A program made the translations under genes and the position numbers. A model generated the notes under the pieces. It was not told the DNA's origin and ran no database searches. It worked only from the letters and a program-made list of their open reading frames with translations. A DNA stretch of 64,000 bases, taken from NCBI RefSeq assembly GCF_910589235.1, contig NC_060955.1:12234837-12298836 (forward strand). Direction: 5' to 3'. This stretch comes from Vespa crabro (Eukaryota > Arthropoda > Insecta > Hymenoptera > Vespidae). Each line of letters starts with the position of its first letter. Position 1 is the stretch's first letter. Positions 36,893 through 51,441 of this stretch are shown piece by piece.

Positions 36893-39598
36893 CCTTGTTT
36901 CATATTTTATATACGATTATTAGCTCATAAAGAATTATCATCGAAATACGAAATTTGAAATCTCAATCAATATCAATGCTATTATATTCTATCGACGCAG
37001 AATATACAATGGAACAAGATCATAAGTTTGTCACTATGTGTAAATACGAGATTCGACATGAATATTGTAGAAAAATGAGATCGACACATGCGAATTTCGT
37101 TAATTGCTGAGATTTAATCGTGAAAGCATTGAACTAACTCGTACCACAGCTTGAGAATTGTTTCCAATCGATTCGGACATTGTATTTCTGAAGATCAAAC
37201 ATCTATTTGATATTGGAATCGACGTTTTAACCTAGTTTCTTATCGTATATACGTTTTTTCGTTCATAATGGCGTACCATCGAAATACGAAATAATGAAAT
37301 CTCATTCAAATTCAATTAGTTTATATTCTGTCGACGCAGAATAAAGATTACAACAAGAATATATCTTCCTGACTGTGTGTAAATAGAAGTTTTAACATGA
37401 AAATTGTCGAAAAATGAGATCGACAAATGCGAATTTTGTTAAATGCTGAGATAAAATCGTGAACACATTGAAATTACTCGTACCACAGCTTCAGAAATGT
37501 TTCCAATCAATTTGGATATTGTATTTCTGAAGATCAAACATTTATTTTATCTTGGAATCGACGTTATAACCTTGTTTCATATTTTATATACGATTATTAG
37601 CTCATAAAGAAGTATCATCGAAATACGAAATTTGAAATCTCAATCAATATCAATGCTTTTATATTCTATCGACGCAGAATATACAAAGGAACAAGAACAT
37701 AAGTTTGTCACTATGTGTAAATACGAGTTTCAACATGAATATTGTAGAAAAATGAGATCGACACATGCGAATTTCGTTAATTGCAGAGCTTCAATCGTGA
37801 AAACATTGAACTTACTCGTACCACAGCTTGAGAAATGTTTCCAACCGATTCGGACATTGTATTTCTGAAGATCATACATCCATTTTATCTTGGAATCGAC
37901 GTTATAACCTTGTTTCATATGTTATATATGATTATTAGCTCTTAAAGAAGTATCATCGAAATACGAAATTTCAAATCTCAATCAATATCAATGCTTTTAT
38001 ATTCTATCGACGCAGAATATACAATGGAACAAGAACATAAGTTTGTCACTATGTGTAAATACGAGTTTTAACATGAATATTGTCGAAAATTGAGATCGAC
38101 ACATGCGAATTTCTTTAATTGCAGAGATGTAATCGTGAAACCATTGAACTTATTCGTACCACAGCTTGAGAAATGTTTCCAATCTATTCGGACATTGTAT
38201 TTCTGAAGATCAAACATCCATTTTATATTGGAATCGACGTTATAACCTTGTTTCATATTTTATATACGATTATTAGCTCATAAAGAATTATCATCGAAAT
38301 ACGAAATTTGAAATCTCAATCAATATCAATGCTATTATATTCTATCGACGCAGAATATACAATGGAACAAGATCATAAGTTTGTCACTATGTGTAAATAC
38401 GAGATTCAACATGAATATTGTAGAAAAATGAGATCGACACATGCGAATTTCGTTAATTGCTGAGATTTAATCGTGAAAGCATTGAACTAACTCGTACCAC
38501 AGCTTGAGAATTGTTTCCAATCGATTCGGACATTGTATTTCTGAAGATCAAACATCTATTTTATCTTGGAATCGACGTTTTAACCTTGTGTCTTAACGTA
38601 TATACGTTTTTTCGTTCATAATGGCGTACCATCGAAATACGAAATAAGGAAATCTCATTCAAATTCAATTAGTTTATATTCTGTCGACGCATAATAAAGA
38701 TTACAACAAGAATATATCTTCCTGACTGTGTGTAAATAGAAGTTTTAACATGAAAATTGTCGAAAAATGAGATCGACAAATGCGAATTTTGTTAAATGCT
38801 GAGATAAAATCGTGAACACATTGAAATTTCTCGTACCACAGCTTCAGAAATGTTTCCAATCAATTCGGACATTGTATTTCTGAAGATCAAACATTTATTT
38901 TATCTTGGAATCGACGTTATAACCTTGTTTCATATTTTATATACGATTATTAGCTCATAAAGAAGTATCATCGAAATACGAAATTTGAAATCTCAATCAA
39001 TATCAATGCTTTTATATTCTATCGACGCAGAATATACAAAGGAACAAGAACATAAGTTTGTCACTATGTGTAAATACGAGTTTTATCATGAATATTGTCG
39101 AAAATTGAGATCGACACATGCGAATTTCTTTAATTGCAGAGATGTAATCGTGAAATCATTGAACTTACTCGTACCACAGCTTGAGAAATGTTTCCAATCT
39201 ATTCGGACATTGTATTTCTGAAGATCAAACATCCATTTTATCTTGGAATCGACGTTATAACCGTGTTTCATATTTTATATACGATTATTAGCTCATAAAG
39301 AAGTATCATCGAAATACGAAATTTGAAATCTCAATAAATATCAATGCTATTATATTCTATCGACGCAGAATATACAATGGAACAAGATCATAAGTTTGTC
39401 ACTATGTGTAAATACGAGATTCAACATGAATATTGTAGAAAAATGAGATCGACACATGCGAATTTCGTTAATTGCTGAGATTTAATCGTGAAAGCATTGA
39501 ACTAACTCGTACCACAGCTTGAGAATTGTTTCCAATCGATTCGGACATTGTATTTCTGAAGATCAAACATCTATTTGATATTGGAATCGACGTTTTGA
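36893..39598. repeat. Transition zone: irregular 4-mer and 3-mer units
   Basis: Eight monomers start at 36893 (B), 37231 (A), 37570, 37908, 38246, 38584 (A), 38923 and 39261. 35878-37230 and 37231-38583 are each A plus three B-class monomers (1353 bp) and share TGCAGAGCTTCAATCG and GAAACCATTGAACTTATTC. 38584-39598 is a 3-mer. Here the class-A start TTATCGTATATACG first appears (37231). B monomers acquire AATGCTATTATATTC. Single changes include AAATAAGGAAATC near 38644 and TCAATAAATATC near 39332. Confidence 0.8.
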
Positions 39599-41967
39599 CC
39601 TTGTTTCTTATCGTATATACGTTTTTTCGTTCATAATGGCGTACCATCGAAATACGAAATAATGAAATCTCATTCAAATTCAATTAGTTTATATTCTGTC
39701 GACGCAGAATAAAGATTACAACAAGAATATATCTTCCTGACTGTGTGTAAATAGAAGTTTTAACATGAAAATTGTCGAAAAATGAGATCGACAAATGCGA
39801 ATTTTGTTAAATGCTGAGATAAAATCGAGAACACATTGAAATTTCTCGTACCACAGCTTCAGAAATGTTTCCAATCTATTCGGACATTGTATTTCTGAAG
39901 ATCAAACATTTATTTTATCTTGGAATCGACGTTATAACCTTGTTTCATATGTTATATACGATTATTAGCTCATAAAGAAGTATCATCGAAATACGAAATT
40001 TGAAATCTCAATCAATATCAATGCTATTATATTCTGTCGACGCAGAATACACAATGGAACAAGAACATAAGTTTGTCACTATGTGTAAATACGAGTTTCA
40101 ACATGAATATTGTAGAAAAATGAGATCGACACATGCGAATTTCGTTAATTGCAGAGATTTAATCGTGAAAGCATTGAACTAACACGTACCACAGCTTGAG
40201 AATTGTTTCCAATCGTTTCGGACATTGTATTTCTGAAGATCAAACATCTATTTTAACTTGGAATCGACGTTTTAACCTTGTTTCTTATCGTATATACGTT
40301 TTTTCGTTCATAATGGCGTACCATCGAAATACGAAATAATGAAATCTCATTCAAATTCAATTAGTTTATATTCTGTCGACGCAGAATAAAGATTACAACA
40401 AGAATATATCTTCCTGACTGTGTGTAAATAGAAGTTTTAACATGAAAATTGTCGAAAAATGAGATCGACAAATGCGAATTTTGTTAAATGCTGAGATAAA
40501 ATCGTGAACACATTGAAATTTCTCGTACCACAGCTTCAGAAATGTTTCCAATCTATTCGGACATTGTATTTCTGAAGATCAAACATTTATTTTATCTTGG
40601 AATCGACGTTATAACCTTGTTTCATATGTTATATACGATTATTAGCTAATAAAGAAGTATCATCGAAATACGAAATTTGAAATCTCAATCAATATCAATG
40701 CTATTATATTCTGTCGACGCAGAATACACAATGGAACAAGAACATAAGTTTGTCACTATGTGTAAATACGAGTTTCAACATGAATATTGTAGAAAAATGA
40801 GATCGACACATGCGAATTTCGTTAATTGCAGAGATTTAATCGTGAAAGCATTGAACTAACACGTACCACAGCTTGAGAATTGTTTCCAATCGATTCGGAC
40901 ATTGTATTTCTGAAGATCAAACATCTATTTTAACTTGGAATCGACGTTTTAACCTTGTTTCTTATCGTATATACGTTTTTTCGTTCATAATGGCGTACCA
41001 TCGAAATACGAAATAATGAAATCTCATTCAAATTCAATTAGTTTATATTCTGTCGACGCAGAATAAAGATTACAACAAGAATATATCTTTCTGACTGTGT
41101 GTAAATAGAAGTTTTAACATGAAAATTGTCGAAAAATGAGATCGACAAATGCGAATTTTGTTAAATGCTGAGATAAATTCGTGAACACATTGAAATTACT
41201 CGTACCACAGCTTCAGAAATGTTTCCAATCAATTCGGACATTGTATTTCTGAAGATCAAACATTTATTTTATCTTGGAATCGACGTTATAACCTTGTTTC
41301 ATATTTTATATACGATTATTAGCTCATAAAGAAGTATCATCGAAATACGAAATTTCAAATCTCAATCAATATCAATGCTTTTATATTCTATCGACGCAGA
41401 ATATACAATGGAACAAGAACATAAGTTTGTCACTATGTGTAAATACGAGTTTTAACATGATTATTGTCGAAAATTGAGATCGACACATGCGAATTTCTTT
41501 AATTGCAGAGATGTAATCGTGAAATCATTGAACTTACTCGTACCACAGCTTGAGAAATGTTTCCAATCTATTCGGACATTGTATTTCTGAAGATCAAACA
41601 TCCATTTTATCTTGGAATCGACGTTATAACCTTGTTTCATATTTTATATACGATTATTAGCTCATAAAGAAGTATCATCGAAATACGAAATTTGAAATCT
41701 CAATCTATATCAATGCTTTTATATTCTATCGACGCAGAATATACAAAGGAACAAGATCATAAGTTTGTCACTATGTGTAAATACGAGTTTCAACATGAAT
41801 ATTGTAGAAAAATGAGATCGACACATGCGAATTTCGTTAATTGCTGAGATTTAATCGTGAAAACATTGAACTAACTCGTACCACAGCTTGAGAATTGTTT
41901 CCAATCGATTCGGACATTGTATTTCTGAAGATCAAACATCTATTTGATATTGGAATCGACGTTTTGA
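39599..41967. repeat. 5-mer HOR array: expanded 7-mer variant (2369 bp)
   Basis: Starts are 39599 (A), 39938 (B), 40276 (A), 40615 (B), 40953 (A), 41292 (hybrid) and 41630 (B). It is the 5-mer with its first A-B dimer present twice. The two B copies (39938, 40615) share TGTCGACGCAGAATACAC and GAACTAACACG. Class-A members read CTTATCGTATATACG. Confidence 0.87.
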
Positions 41968-42982
41968 CCTTGTTTCTTATCGTATATACGTTTTTTCGTT
42001 CATAATGGCGTACCATCGAATTACGAAATAATGAAATCTCATTCAAATTCAATTAGTTTATATTCTGTCGACGCAGAATAAAGATTACAACAAGAATATA
42101 TCTTCCTGACTGTGTGTAAATAGAAGTTTTCACATGAAAATTGTCGAAAAATGAGATCGACAAATGCGAATTTTGTTAAATGCTGAGATAAAATCGTGAA
42201 CACATTGAAATTACTCGTACCACATCTTCAGAAATGTTTCCAATCTATTCGGACATTGTATTTCTGAAGATCAAACATTTATTTTATCTTGGAATCGACG
42301 TTATAACCTTGTTTCATATGTTATATACGATTATTAGCTAATAAAGAAGTATCATCGAAATACGAAATTTGAAATCTCAATCAATATCAATGCTATTATA
42401 TTCTGTCGACGCAGAATACACAATGGAACAAGAACATAAGTTTGTCACTATGTGTAAATACGAGTTTCAACATGAATATTGTAGAAAAATGAGATCGACA
42501 CATGCGAATTTCGTTAATTGCAGAGATTTAATCGTGAAAGCATTGAACTTACTCGTACCACAGCTTGAGAAATGTTTCCAATCTATTCGGACATTGTATT
42601 TCTGAAGATCAAACATCCATTTTATCTTGGAATCGACGTTATAACCTTGTTTCATATTTTATATACGATTATTAGCTCATAAAGAAGTATCATCGAAATA
42701 CGAAATTTGAAATCTCAATCTATATCAATGCTTTTATATTCTATCGACGCAGAATATACAAAGGAACAAGATCATAAGTTTGTCACTATGTGTAAATACG
42801 AGTTTCAACATGAATATTGTAGAAAAATGAGATCGACACATGCGAATTTCGTTAATTGCTGAGATTTAATCGTGAAAACATTGAACTAACTCGTACCACA
42901 GCTTGAGAATTGTTTCCAATCGATTCGGACATTGTATTTCTGAAGATCAAACATCTATTTGATATTGGAATCGACGTTTTGA
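41968..42982. repeat. 5-mer HOR array: contracted 3-mer variant (1015 bp)
   Basis: Starts are 41968 (A), 42307 (recombinant) and 42645 (B). Two monomers are missing compared with the 1692-bp unit, and the middle monomer carries the junction. Private changes: CATCGAATTACG near 42015 and CCACATCTTC near 42221. Confidence 0.87.
42307..42644. repeat. Recombinant monomer closing the 3-mer deletion
   Basis: Its 5' part equals the B of the 5-mer (TCATATGTTATATACG, AATGCTATTATATTCTG, GAATACACAATGG, GCAGAGATTTAATCG). Its 3' part equals the hybrid monomer (CATTGAACTTACTCG, GAGAAATG, CCATTTTATC, TTATAA). The switch is near 42541-42550. The join of B and hybrid halves removes one A and two half-monomers, which accounts for the 677 bp lost. 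Confidence 0.85.
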
Positions 42983-44674
42983 CCTTGTTTCTTATCGTAT
43001 ATACGTTTTTTCGTTCATAATGGCGTACCATCGAAATACGAAATAATGAAATCTCATTCAAATTCAATTAGTTTATATTCTGTCGACGCAGAATAAAGAT
43101 TACAACAAGAATATATCTTCCTGACTGTGTGTAAATAGAAGTTTTCACATGAAAATTGTCGAAAAATGAGATCGACAAATGCGAATTTTGTTAAATGCTG
43201 AGATAAAATCGTGAACACATTGAAATTACTCGTACCACAGCTTCAGAAATGTTTCCAATCTATTCGGACATTGTATTTCTGAAGATCAAACATTTATTTT
43301 ATCTTGGAATCGACGTTATAACCTTGTTTCATATGTTATATACGATTATTAGCTCATAAAGGAGTATCATCGAAATACGAAATTTGAAATCTCAATCAAT
43401 ATCAATGCTATTATATTCTGTCGACGCAGAATACACAATGGAACAAGAACATAAGTTTGTCACTATGTGTAAATACGAGTTTCAACATGAATATTGTAGA
43501 AAAATGAGATCGACACATGCGAATTTCGTTAATTGCAGAGATTTAATCGTGAAAGCATTGAACTAACACGTACCACAGCTTGAGAATTGTTTCCAATCGA
43601 TTCGGACATTGTATTTCTGAAGATCAAACATCTATTTTAACTTGGAATCGACGTTTTAACCTTGTTTCTTATCGTATATACGTTTTTTCGTTCATAATGG
43701 CGTACCATCGAAATACGAAATAATGAAATCTCATTCAAATTCAATTAGTTTATATTCTGTCGACGCAGAATAAAGATTAAAACAAGAATATATCTTTCTG
43801 ACTGTGTGTAAATAGAAGTTTTAACATGAAAATTGTCGAAAAATGAGATCGACAAATGCGAATTTTGTTAAATGCTGAGATAAATTCGTGAACACATTGA
43901 AATTACTCGTACCACAGCTTCAGAAATGTTTCCAATCAATTCGGACATTGTATTTCTGAAGATCAAACATTTATTTTATCTTGGAATCGACGTTATAACC
44001 TTGTTTCATATTTTATATACGATTATTAGCTCATAAAGAAGTATCATCGAAATACGAAATTTCAAATCTCAATCAATATGAATGCTTTTATATTCTATCG
44101 ACGCAGAATATACAATGGAACAAGAACATAAGTTTGTCACTATGTGTAAATACGAGTTTTAACATGATTATTGTCGAAAATTGAGATCGACACATGCGAA
44201 TTTCTTTAATTGCAGAGATGTAATCGTGAAATCATTGAACTTACTCGTACCACAGCTTGAGAAATGCTTCCAATCTATTCGGACATTGTATTTCTGAAGA
44301 TCAAACATCCATTTTATCTTGGAATCGACGTTATAACCTTGTTTCATATTTTATATACGATTATTAGCTCATAAAGAAGTATCATCGAAATACGAAATTT
44401 GAAATCTCAATCTATATCAATGCTTTTATATTCTATCGACGCAGAATATACAAAGGAACAAGATCATAAGTTTGTCACTATGTGTAAATACGAGTTTCAA
44501 CATGAATATTGTAGAAAAATGAGATCGACACATGCGAATTTCGTTAATTGCTGAGATTTAATCGTGAAAACATTGAACTAACTCGTACCACAGCTTGAGA
44601 ATTGTTTCCAATCGATTCGGACATTGTATTTCTGAAGATCAAACATCTATTTGATATTGGAATCGACGTTTTGA
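42983..44674. repeat. 5-mer HOR, full unit 1 (1692 bp)
   Basis: Starts are 42983 (A), 43322 (B, with AAAGGAGTATC), 43660 (A, with TTTCTGACTG and GATAAATTCG), 43999 (B2/A hybrid, ACATGATTATTG) and 44337 (B, with TCAATCTATATC). It ends TTTGATATTGG and TTTTGACC at the junction with the next unit. Private change: AATATGAATGC near 44079. Confidence 0.9.
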
Positions 44675-46366
44675 CCTTGTTTCTTATCGTATATACGTTT
44701 TTTCGTTCATAATGGCGTACCATCGAAATACGAAATAATGAAATCTCATTCAAATTCAATTAGTTTATATTCTGTCGACGCAGAATAAAGATTACAACAA
44801 GAATATATCTTCCTGACTGTGTGTAAATAGAAGTTTTCACATGAAAATTGTCGAAAAATGAGATCGACAAATGCGAATTTTGTTAAATGCTGAGATAAAA
44901 TCGTGAACACATTGAAATTACTCGTACCACAGCTTCAGAAATGTTTCCAATCTATTCAGACATTGTATTTCTGAAGATCAAACATTTATTTTATCTTGGA
45001 ATCGACGTTATAACCTTGTTTCATATGTTATATACGATTATTAGCTAATAAAGAAGTATCATCGAAATACGAAATTTGAAATCTCAATCAATATCAATGC
45101 TATTATATTCTGTCGACGCAGAATACACAATGGAACAAGAACATAAGTTTGTCACTATGTGTAAATACGAGTTTCAACATGAATATTGTAGAAAAATGAG
45201 ATCGACACATGCGAATTTCGTTAATTGCAGAGATTTAATCGTGAAAGCATTGAACTAACACGTACCACAGCTTGAGAATTGTTTCCAATCGATTCGGACA
45301 TTGTATTTCTGAAGATCAAACATCTATTTTAACTTGGAATCGACGTTTTAACCTTGTTTCTTATCGTATATACGTTTTTTCGTTCATAATGGCGTACCAT
45401 CGAAATACGAAATAATGAAATCTCATTCAAATTCAATTAGTTTATATTCTGTCGACGCAGAATAAAGATTAAAACAAGAATATATCTTTCTGACTGTGTG
45501 TAAATAGAAGTTTTAACATGAAAATTGTCGAAAAATGAGATCGACAAATGCGAATTTTGTTAAATGCTGAGATAAATTCGTGAACACATTGAAATTACTC
45601 GTACCACAGCTTCAGAAATGTTTCCAATCAATTCGGACATTGTATTTCTGAAGATCAAACATTTATTTTATCTTGGAATCGACGTTATAACCTTGTTTCA
45701 TATTTTATATACGATTATTAGCTCATAAAGAAGTATCATCGAAATACGAAATTTCAAATCTCAATCAATATCAATGCTTTTATATTCTATCGACGCAGAA
45801 TATACAATGGAACAAGAACATAAGTTTGTCACTATGTGTAAATACGAGTTTTAACATGATTATTGTCGAAAATTGAGATCGACACATGCGAATTTCTTTA
45901 ATTGCAGAGATGTAATCGTGAAATCATTGAACTTACTCGTACCACAGCTTGAGAAATGTTTCCAATCTATTCGGACATTGTATTTCTGAAGATCAAACAT
46001 CCATTTTATCTTGGAATCGACGTTATAACCTTGTTTCATATTTTATATACGATTATTAGCTCATAAAGAAGTATCATCGAAATACGAAATTTGAAATCTC
46101 AATCTATATCAATGCTTTTATATTCTATCGACGCAGAATATACAAAGGAACAAGATGATAAGTTTGTCACTATGTGTAAATACGAGTTTCAACATGAATA
46201 TTGTAGAAAAATGAGATCGACACATGCGAATTTCGTTAATTGCTGAGATTTAATCGTGAAAACATTGAACTAACTCGTACCACAGCTTGAGAATTGTTTC
46301 CAATCGATTCGGACATTGTATTTCTGAAGATCAAACATCTATTTGATATTGGAATCGACGTTTTGA
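44675..46366. repeat. 5-mer HOR, full unit 2 (1692 bp)
   Basis: Starts are 44675, 45014, 45352, 45691 and 46029, same order as unit 1. Its B monomer has GCTAATAAAGAAG where units 1 and 3 have GCTCATAAAGGAG. It shares GATTAAAACAAG with unit 1 but not unit 3. Private changes: CTATTCAGACATTG near 44957 and CAAGATGATAAG near 46155. Confidence 0.9.
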
Positions 46367-48058
46367 CCTTGTTTCTTATCGTATATACGTTTTTTCGTTC
46401 ATAATGGCGTACCATCGAAATACGAAATAATGAAATCTCATTCAAATTCAATTAGTTTATATTCTGTCGACGCAGAATAAAGATTACAACAAGAATATAT
46501 CTTCCTGACTGTGTGTAAATAGAAGTTTTCACATGAAAATTGTCGAAAAATGAGATCGACAAATGCGAATTTTGTTAAATGCTGAGATAAAATCGTGAAC
46601 ACATTGAAATTACTCGTACCACAGCTTCAGAAATGTTTCCAATCTATTCGGACATTGTATTTCTGAAGATCAAACATTTATTTTATCTTGGAATCGACGT
46701 TATAACCTTGTTTCATATGTTATATACGATTATTAGCTCATAAAGGAGTATCATCGAAATACGAAATTTGAAATCTCAATCAATATCAATGCTATTATAT
46801 TCTGTCGACGCAGAATACACAATGGAACAAGAACATAAGTTTGTCACTATGTGTAAATACGAGTTTCAACATGAATATTGTAGAAAAATGAGATCGACAC
46901 ATGCGAATTTCGTTAATTGCAGAGATTTAATCGTGAAAGCATTGAACTAACAAGTACCACAGCTTGAGAATTGTTTCCAATCGATTCGGACATTGTATTT
47001 CTTAAGATCAAACATCTATTTTATCTTGGAATCAACGTTTTAACCTTGTTTCTTATCGTATATACGTTTTTTCGTTCATAATGGCGTACCATCGAAATAC
47101 GAAATAATGAAATCTCATTCAAATTCAATTAGTTTATATTCTGTCGACGCAGAATAAAGATTACAACAAGAATATATCTTTCTGACTGTGTGTAAATAGA
47201 AGTTTTAACATGAAAATTGTCGAAAAATGAGATCGACAAATGCGAATTTTGTTAAATGCTGAGATAAATTCGTGAACACATTGAAATTACTCGTACCACA
47301 GCTTCAGAAATGTTTCCAATCAATTCGGACATTGTATTTCTGAAGATCAAACATTTATTTTATCTTGGAATCGACGTTATAACCTTGTTTCATATTTTAT
47401 ATACGATTATTAGCTCATAAAGAAGTATCATCGAAATACGAAATTTCAAATCTCAATCAATATCAATGCTTTTATATTCTATCGACGCAGAATATACAAT
47501 GGAACAAGAACATAAGTTTGTCACTATGTGTAAATACGAGTTTTAACATGATTATTGTCGAAAATTGAGATCGACACATGCGAATTTCTTTAATTGCAGA
47601 GATGTAATCGTGAAATCATTGAACTTACTCGTACCACAGCTTGAGAAATGTTTCCAATCTATTCGGACATTGTATTTCTGAAGATCAAACATCCATTTTA
47701 TCTTGGAATCGACGTTATAACCTTGTTTCATATTTTATATACGATTATTAGCTCATAAAGAAGTATCATCGAAATACGAAATTTGAAATCTCAATCTATA
47801 TCAATGCTTTTATATTCTATCGACGCAGAATATACAAAGGAACAAGATCATAAGTTTGTCACTATGTGTAAATACGAGTTTCAACATGAATATTGTAGAA
47901 AAATGAGATCGAGACATGCGAATTTCGTTAATTGCTGAGATTTAATCGTGAAAACATTGAACTAACTCGTACCACAGCTTGAGAATTGTTTCCAATCGAT
48001 TCGGACATTGTATTTCTGAAGATCAAACATCTATTTTATCTTGGAATCGACGTTTTAA
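46367..48058. repeat. 5-mer HOR, full unit 3 (1692 bp), last of the array
   Basis: Starts are 46367, 46706, 47044, 47383 and 47721. GGAGTATC in the B monomer is shared with unit 1, 3384 bp (two units) upstream. Private changes: AACAAGTACCAC near 46949, TTTCTTAAGATC near 47000, GAATCAACG near 47030 and GAGACATGCG near 47911. Its last monomer ends CTATTTTATC and TTTTAACC, unlike other units, which fits the switch to the 4-mer array. Confidence 0.88.
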
Positions 48059-49411
48059 CCTTGTGTCTTAACGTATATACGTTTTTTCGTTCATAATGGC
48101 GTACCATCGAAATACGAAATAATGAAATCTCATTCAAATTCAATTAGTTTATATTCTGTCGACGCATAATAAAGATTACAACAAGAATATATCTTCCTGA
48201 CTGTGTGTAAATAGAAGTTTTCACATGAAAATTGTCGAAAAATGAGATCGACAAATGCGAATTTTGTTAAATGCTGAGATAAAATCGTGAACACATTGAA
48301 ATTACTCGTACCACAGCTTCAGAAATGTTTCCAATCAATTCGGACATTGTATTTCTGAAGATCAAACATCCATTTTATCTTGGAATCGACGTTATAACCT
48401 TGTTTCATATTTTATATACGATTATTAGCTCATAAAGAATTATCATCGAAATACGAAATTTCAAATCTCAATCAATATCAATGCTTTTATATTCTATCGA
48501 CGCAGAATATACAATGGAACAAGAACATAAGTTTGTCAATATGTGTAAATACGAGTTTTAACATGAATATTGACGAAAATTGAGATCGACACATGCGAAT
48601 TTCTTTAATTGCAGAGATGTAATCGTGAAATCATTGAACTTATTCGTACCACAGCTTGAGAAATGTTTCCAATCTATTCGGACATTGTATTTCTGAAGAT
48701 CAAACATCCATTTTATCTTGGAATCGACGTTATAACCTTGTTTCATATTTTATATACGATTATTAGCTCATAAAGAATTATCATCGAAATACGAAATTTG
48801 AAATCTCAATCAATATCAATGCTATTATATTCTATCGACGCAGAATATACAATGGAACAAGATCATAAGTTTGTCACTATGTGTAAATACGAGTTTTAAC
48901 ATGATTATTGTCGAAAATTGAGATCGACACATGCGAATTTCGTTAATTGCTGAGATTTAATCGTGAAAGCATTGAACTTACTCGTACCACAGCTTGAGAA
49001 ATGTTTCCAATCTATTCGGACATTGTATTTCTGAAGATCAAACATCCATTTTATCTTGGAATCGACGTTATAACCTTGTTTCATATTTTATATACGATTA
49101 TTAGCTCATAAAGAAGTATCATCGAAATACGAAATTTGAAATCTCAATCTATATCAATGCTTTTATATTCTATCGACGCAGAATATACAAAGGAACAAGA
49201 TCATAAGTTTGTCACTATGTGTAAATACGAGTTTCAACATGAATATTGTAGAAAAATGAGATCGACACATGCGAATTTCGTTAATTGCTGAGATTTAATC
49301 GTGAAAACATTGAACTAACTCGTACCACAGCTTGAGAATTGTTTCCAATCGATTCGGACATTGTATTTCTGAAGATCAAACATCTATTTTATCTTGGAAT
49401 CGACGTTTTAA
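48059..49411. repeat. 4-mer HOR, variant H (1353 bp)
   Basis: Starts are 48059 (A2, palindrome restored), 48398 (B2/A hybrid with AAAGAATTATC and TTTGTCAATATG), 48736 (B with GCTATTATATTC) and 49074 (B with TCAATCTATATC and CAAAGG). The unit has one class-A and three class-B monomers, 339+3x338 = 1353. Private: ATTGACGAAAATTG near 48570. Confidence 0.88.
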
Positions 49412-50088
49412 CCTTGTGTCTTAACGTATATACGTTTTTTCGTTCATAATGGCGTACCATCGAAATACGAAATAATGAAATCTCATTCAAATTCAATTAG
49501 TTTATATTCTGTCGACGCATAATAAAGATTACAACAAGAATATATCTTCCTGACTGTGTGTAAATAGAAGTTTTCACATGAAAATTGTCGAAAAATGAGA
49601 TCGACAAATGCGAATTTTGTTAAATGCTGAGATAAAATCGTGAACACATTGAACTTACTCGTACCACAGCTTGAGAAATGTTTCCAATCTATTCGGACAT
49701 TGTATTTCTGAAGATCAAACATCCATTTTATCTTGGAATCGACGTTATAACCTTGTTTCATATTTTATATACGATTATTAGCTCATAAAGAAGTATCATC
49801 GAAATACGAAATTTGAAATCTCAATCTATATCAATGCTTTTATATTCTATCGACGCAGAATATACAAAGGAACAAGATCATAAGTTTGTCACTATGTGTA
49901 AATACGAGTTTCAACATGAATATTGTAGAAAAATGAGATCGACACATGCGAATTTCGTTAATTGCTGAGATTTAATCGTGAAAACATTGAACTAACTCGT
50001 ACCACAGCTTGAGAATTGTTTCCAATCGATTCGGACATTGTATTTCTGAAGATCAAACATCTATTTTATCTTGGAATCGACGTTTTAA
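49412..50088. repeat. 4-mer HOR contracted to a 2-mer (677 bp)
   Basis: The A monomer (49412-49750) is A2 up to GAACACATTGAA near 49651 and then has CTTACTCG, GAGAAATG, CCATTTTATC and TTATAA, the 3' part of the third monomer of the 4-mer. B (49751) follows. Two monomers are lost by this join. Confidence 0.85.
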
Positions 50089-51441
50089 CCTTGTGTCTTA
50101 ACGTATATACGTTTTTTCGTTCATAATGGCGTACCATCGAAATACGAAATAATGAAATCTCATTCAAATTCAATTAGTTTATATTCTGTCGACGCATAAT
50201 AAAGATTACAACAAGAATATATCTTCCTGACTGTGTGTAAATAGAAGTTTTAACATGAAAATTGTCGAAAAATGAGATCGACAAATGCGAATTTTGTTAA
50301 ATGCTGAGATAAAATCGTGAACACATTGAAATTACTCGTACCACAGCTTCAGAAATGTTTCCAATCAATTCGGACATTGTATTTCTGAAGATCAAACATC
50401 CATTTTATCTTGGAATCGACGTTATAACCTTGTTTCATATTTTATATACGATTATTAGCTCATAAAGAATTATCATCGAAATACGAAATTTCAAATCTCA
50501 ATCAATATCAATGCTTTTATGTTCTATCGACGCAGAATATACAATGGAACAAGAACATAAGTTTGTCAATATGTGTAAATACGAGTTTTAACATGAATAT
50601 TGTCGAAAATTGAGATCGACACATGCGAATTTCTTTAATTGCAGAGATGTAATCGTGAAATCATTGAACTTATTCGTACCACAGCTTGAGAAATGTTTCC
50701 AATCTATTCGGACATTGTATTTCTGAAGATCAAACATCCATTTTATCTTGGAATCGACGTTATAACCTTGTTTCATATTTTATATACGATTATTAGCTCA
50801 TAAAGAAGTATCATCGAAATACGAAATTTGAAATCTCAATCAATATCAATGCTATTATATTCTATCGACGCAGAATATACAATGGAACAAGATCATAAGT
50901 TTGTCACTATGTGTAAATACGAGTTTTAACATGATTATTGTCGAAAATTGAGATCGACACATGCGAATTTCGTTAATTGCTGAGATTTAATCGTGAAAGC
51001 ATTGAACTTACTCGTACCACAGCTTGAGAAATGTTTCCAATCTATTCGGACATTGTATTTCTGAAGATCAAACATCCATTTTATCTTGGAATCGACGTTA
51101 TAACCTTGTTTCATATTTTATATACGATTATTAGCTCATAAAGAAGTATCATCGAAATACGAAATTTGAAATCTCAATCTATATCAATGCTTTTATATTC
51201 TATCGACGCAGAATATACAAAGGAACAAGATCATAAGTTTGTCACTATGTGTAAATACGAGTTTCAACATGAATATTGTAGAAAAATGAGATCGACACAT
51301 GCGAATTTCGTTAATTGCTGAGATTTAATCGTGAAAACATTGAACTAACTCGTACCACAGCTTGAGAAATGTTTCCAATCGATTCGGACATTGTATTTCT
51401 GAAGATCAAACATCTATTTTATCTTGGAATCGACGTTTTAA
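50089..51441. repeat. 4-mer HOR, variant H (1353 bp)
   Basis: Starts are 50089, 50428, 50766 and 51104. The hybrid carries TTTATGTTCTATC (G at 50521). The same change appears at 59654, 9133 bp downstream, in the next variant-H unit, tying the two together. Confidence 0.88.

Noticed and set aside
39468..39683. Minus-strand 71-codon frame over the B/A junction in the 5-mer block
   Set aside because: Limited to units ending TTTGATATTGG/TTTTGACC; the frame is opened by those few substitutions. No coding signal.
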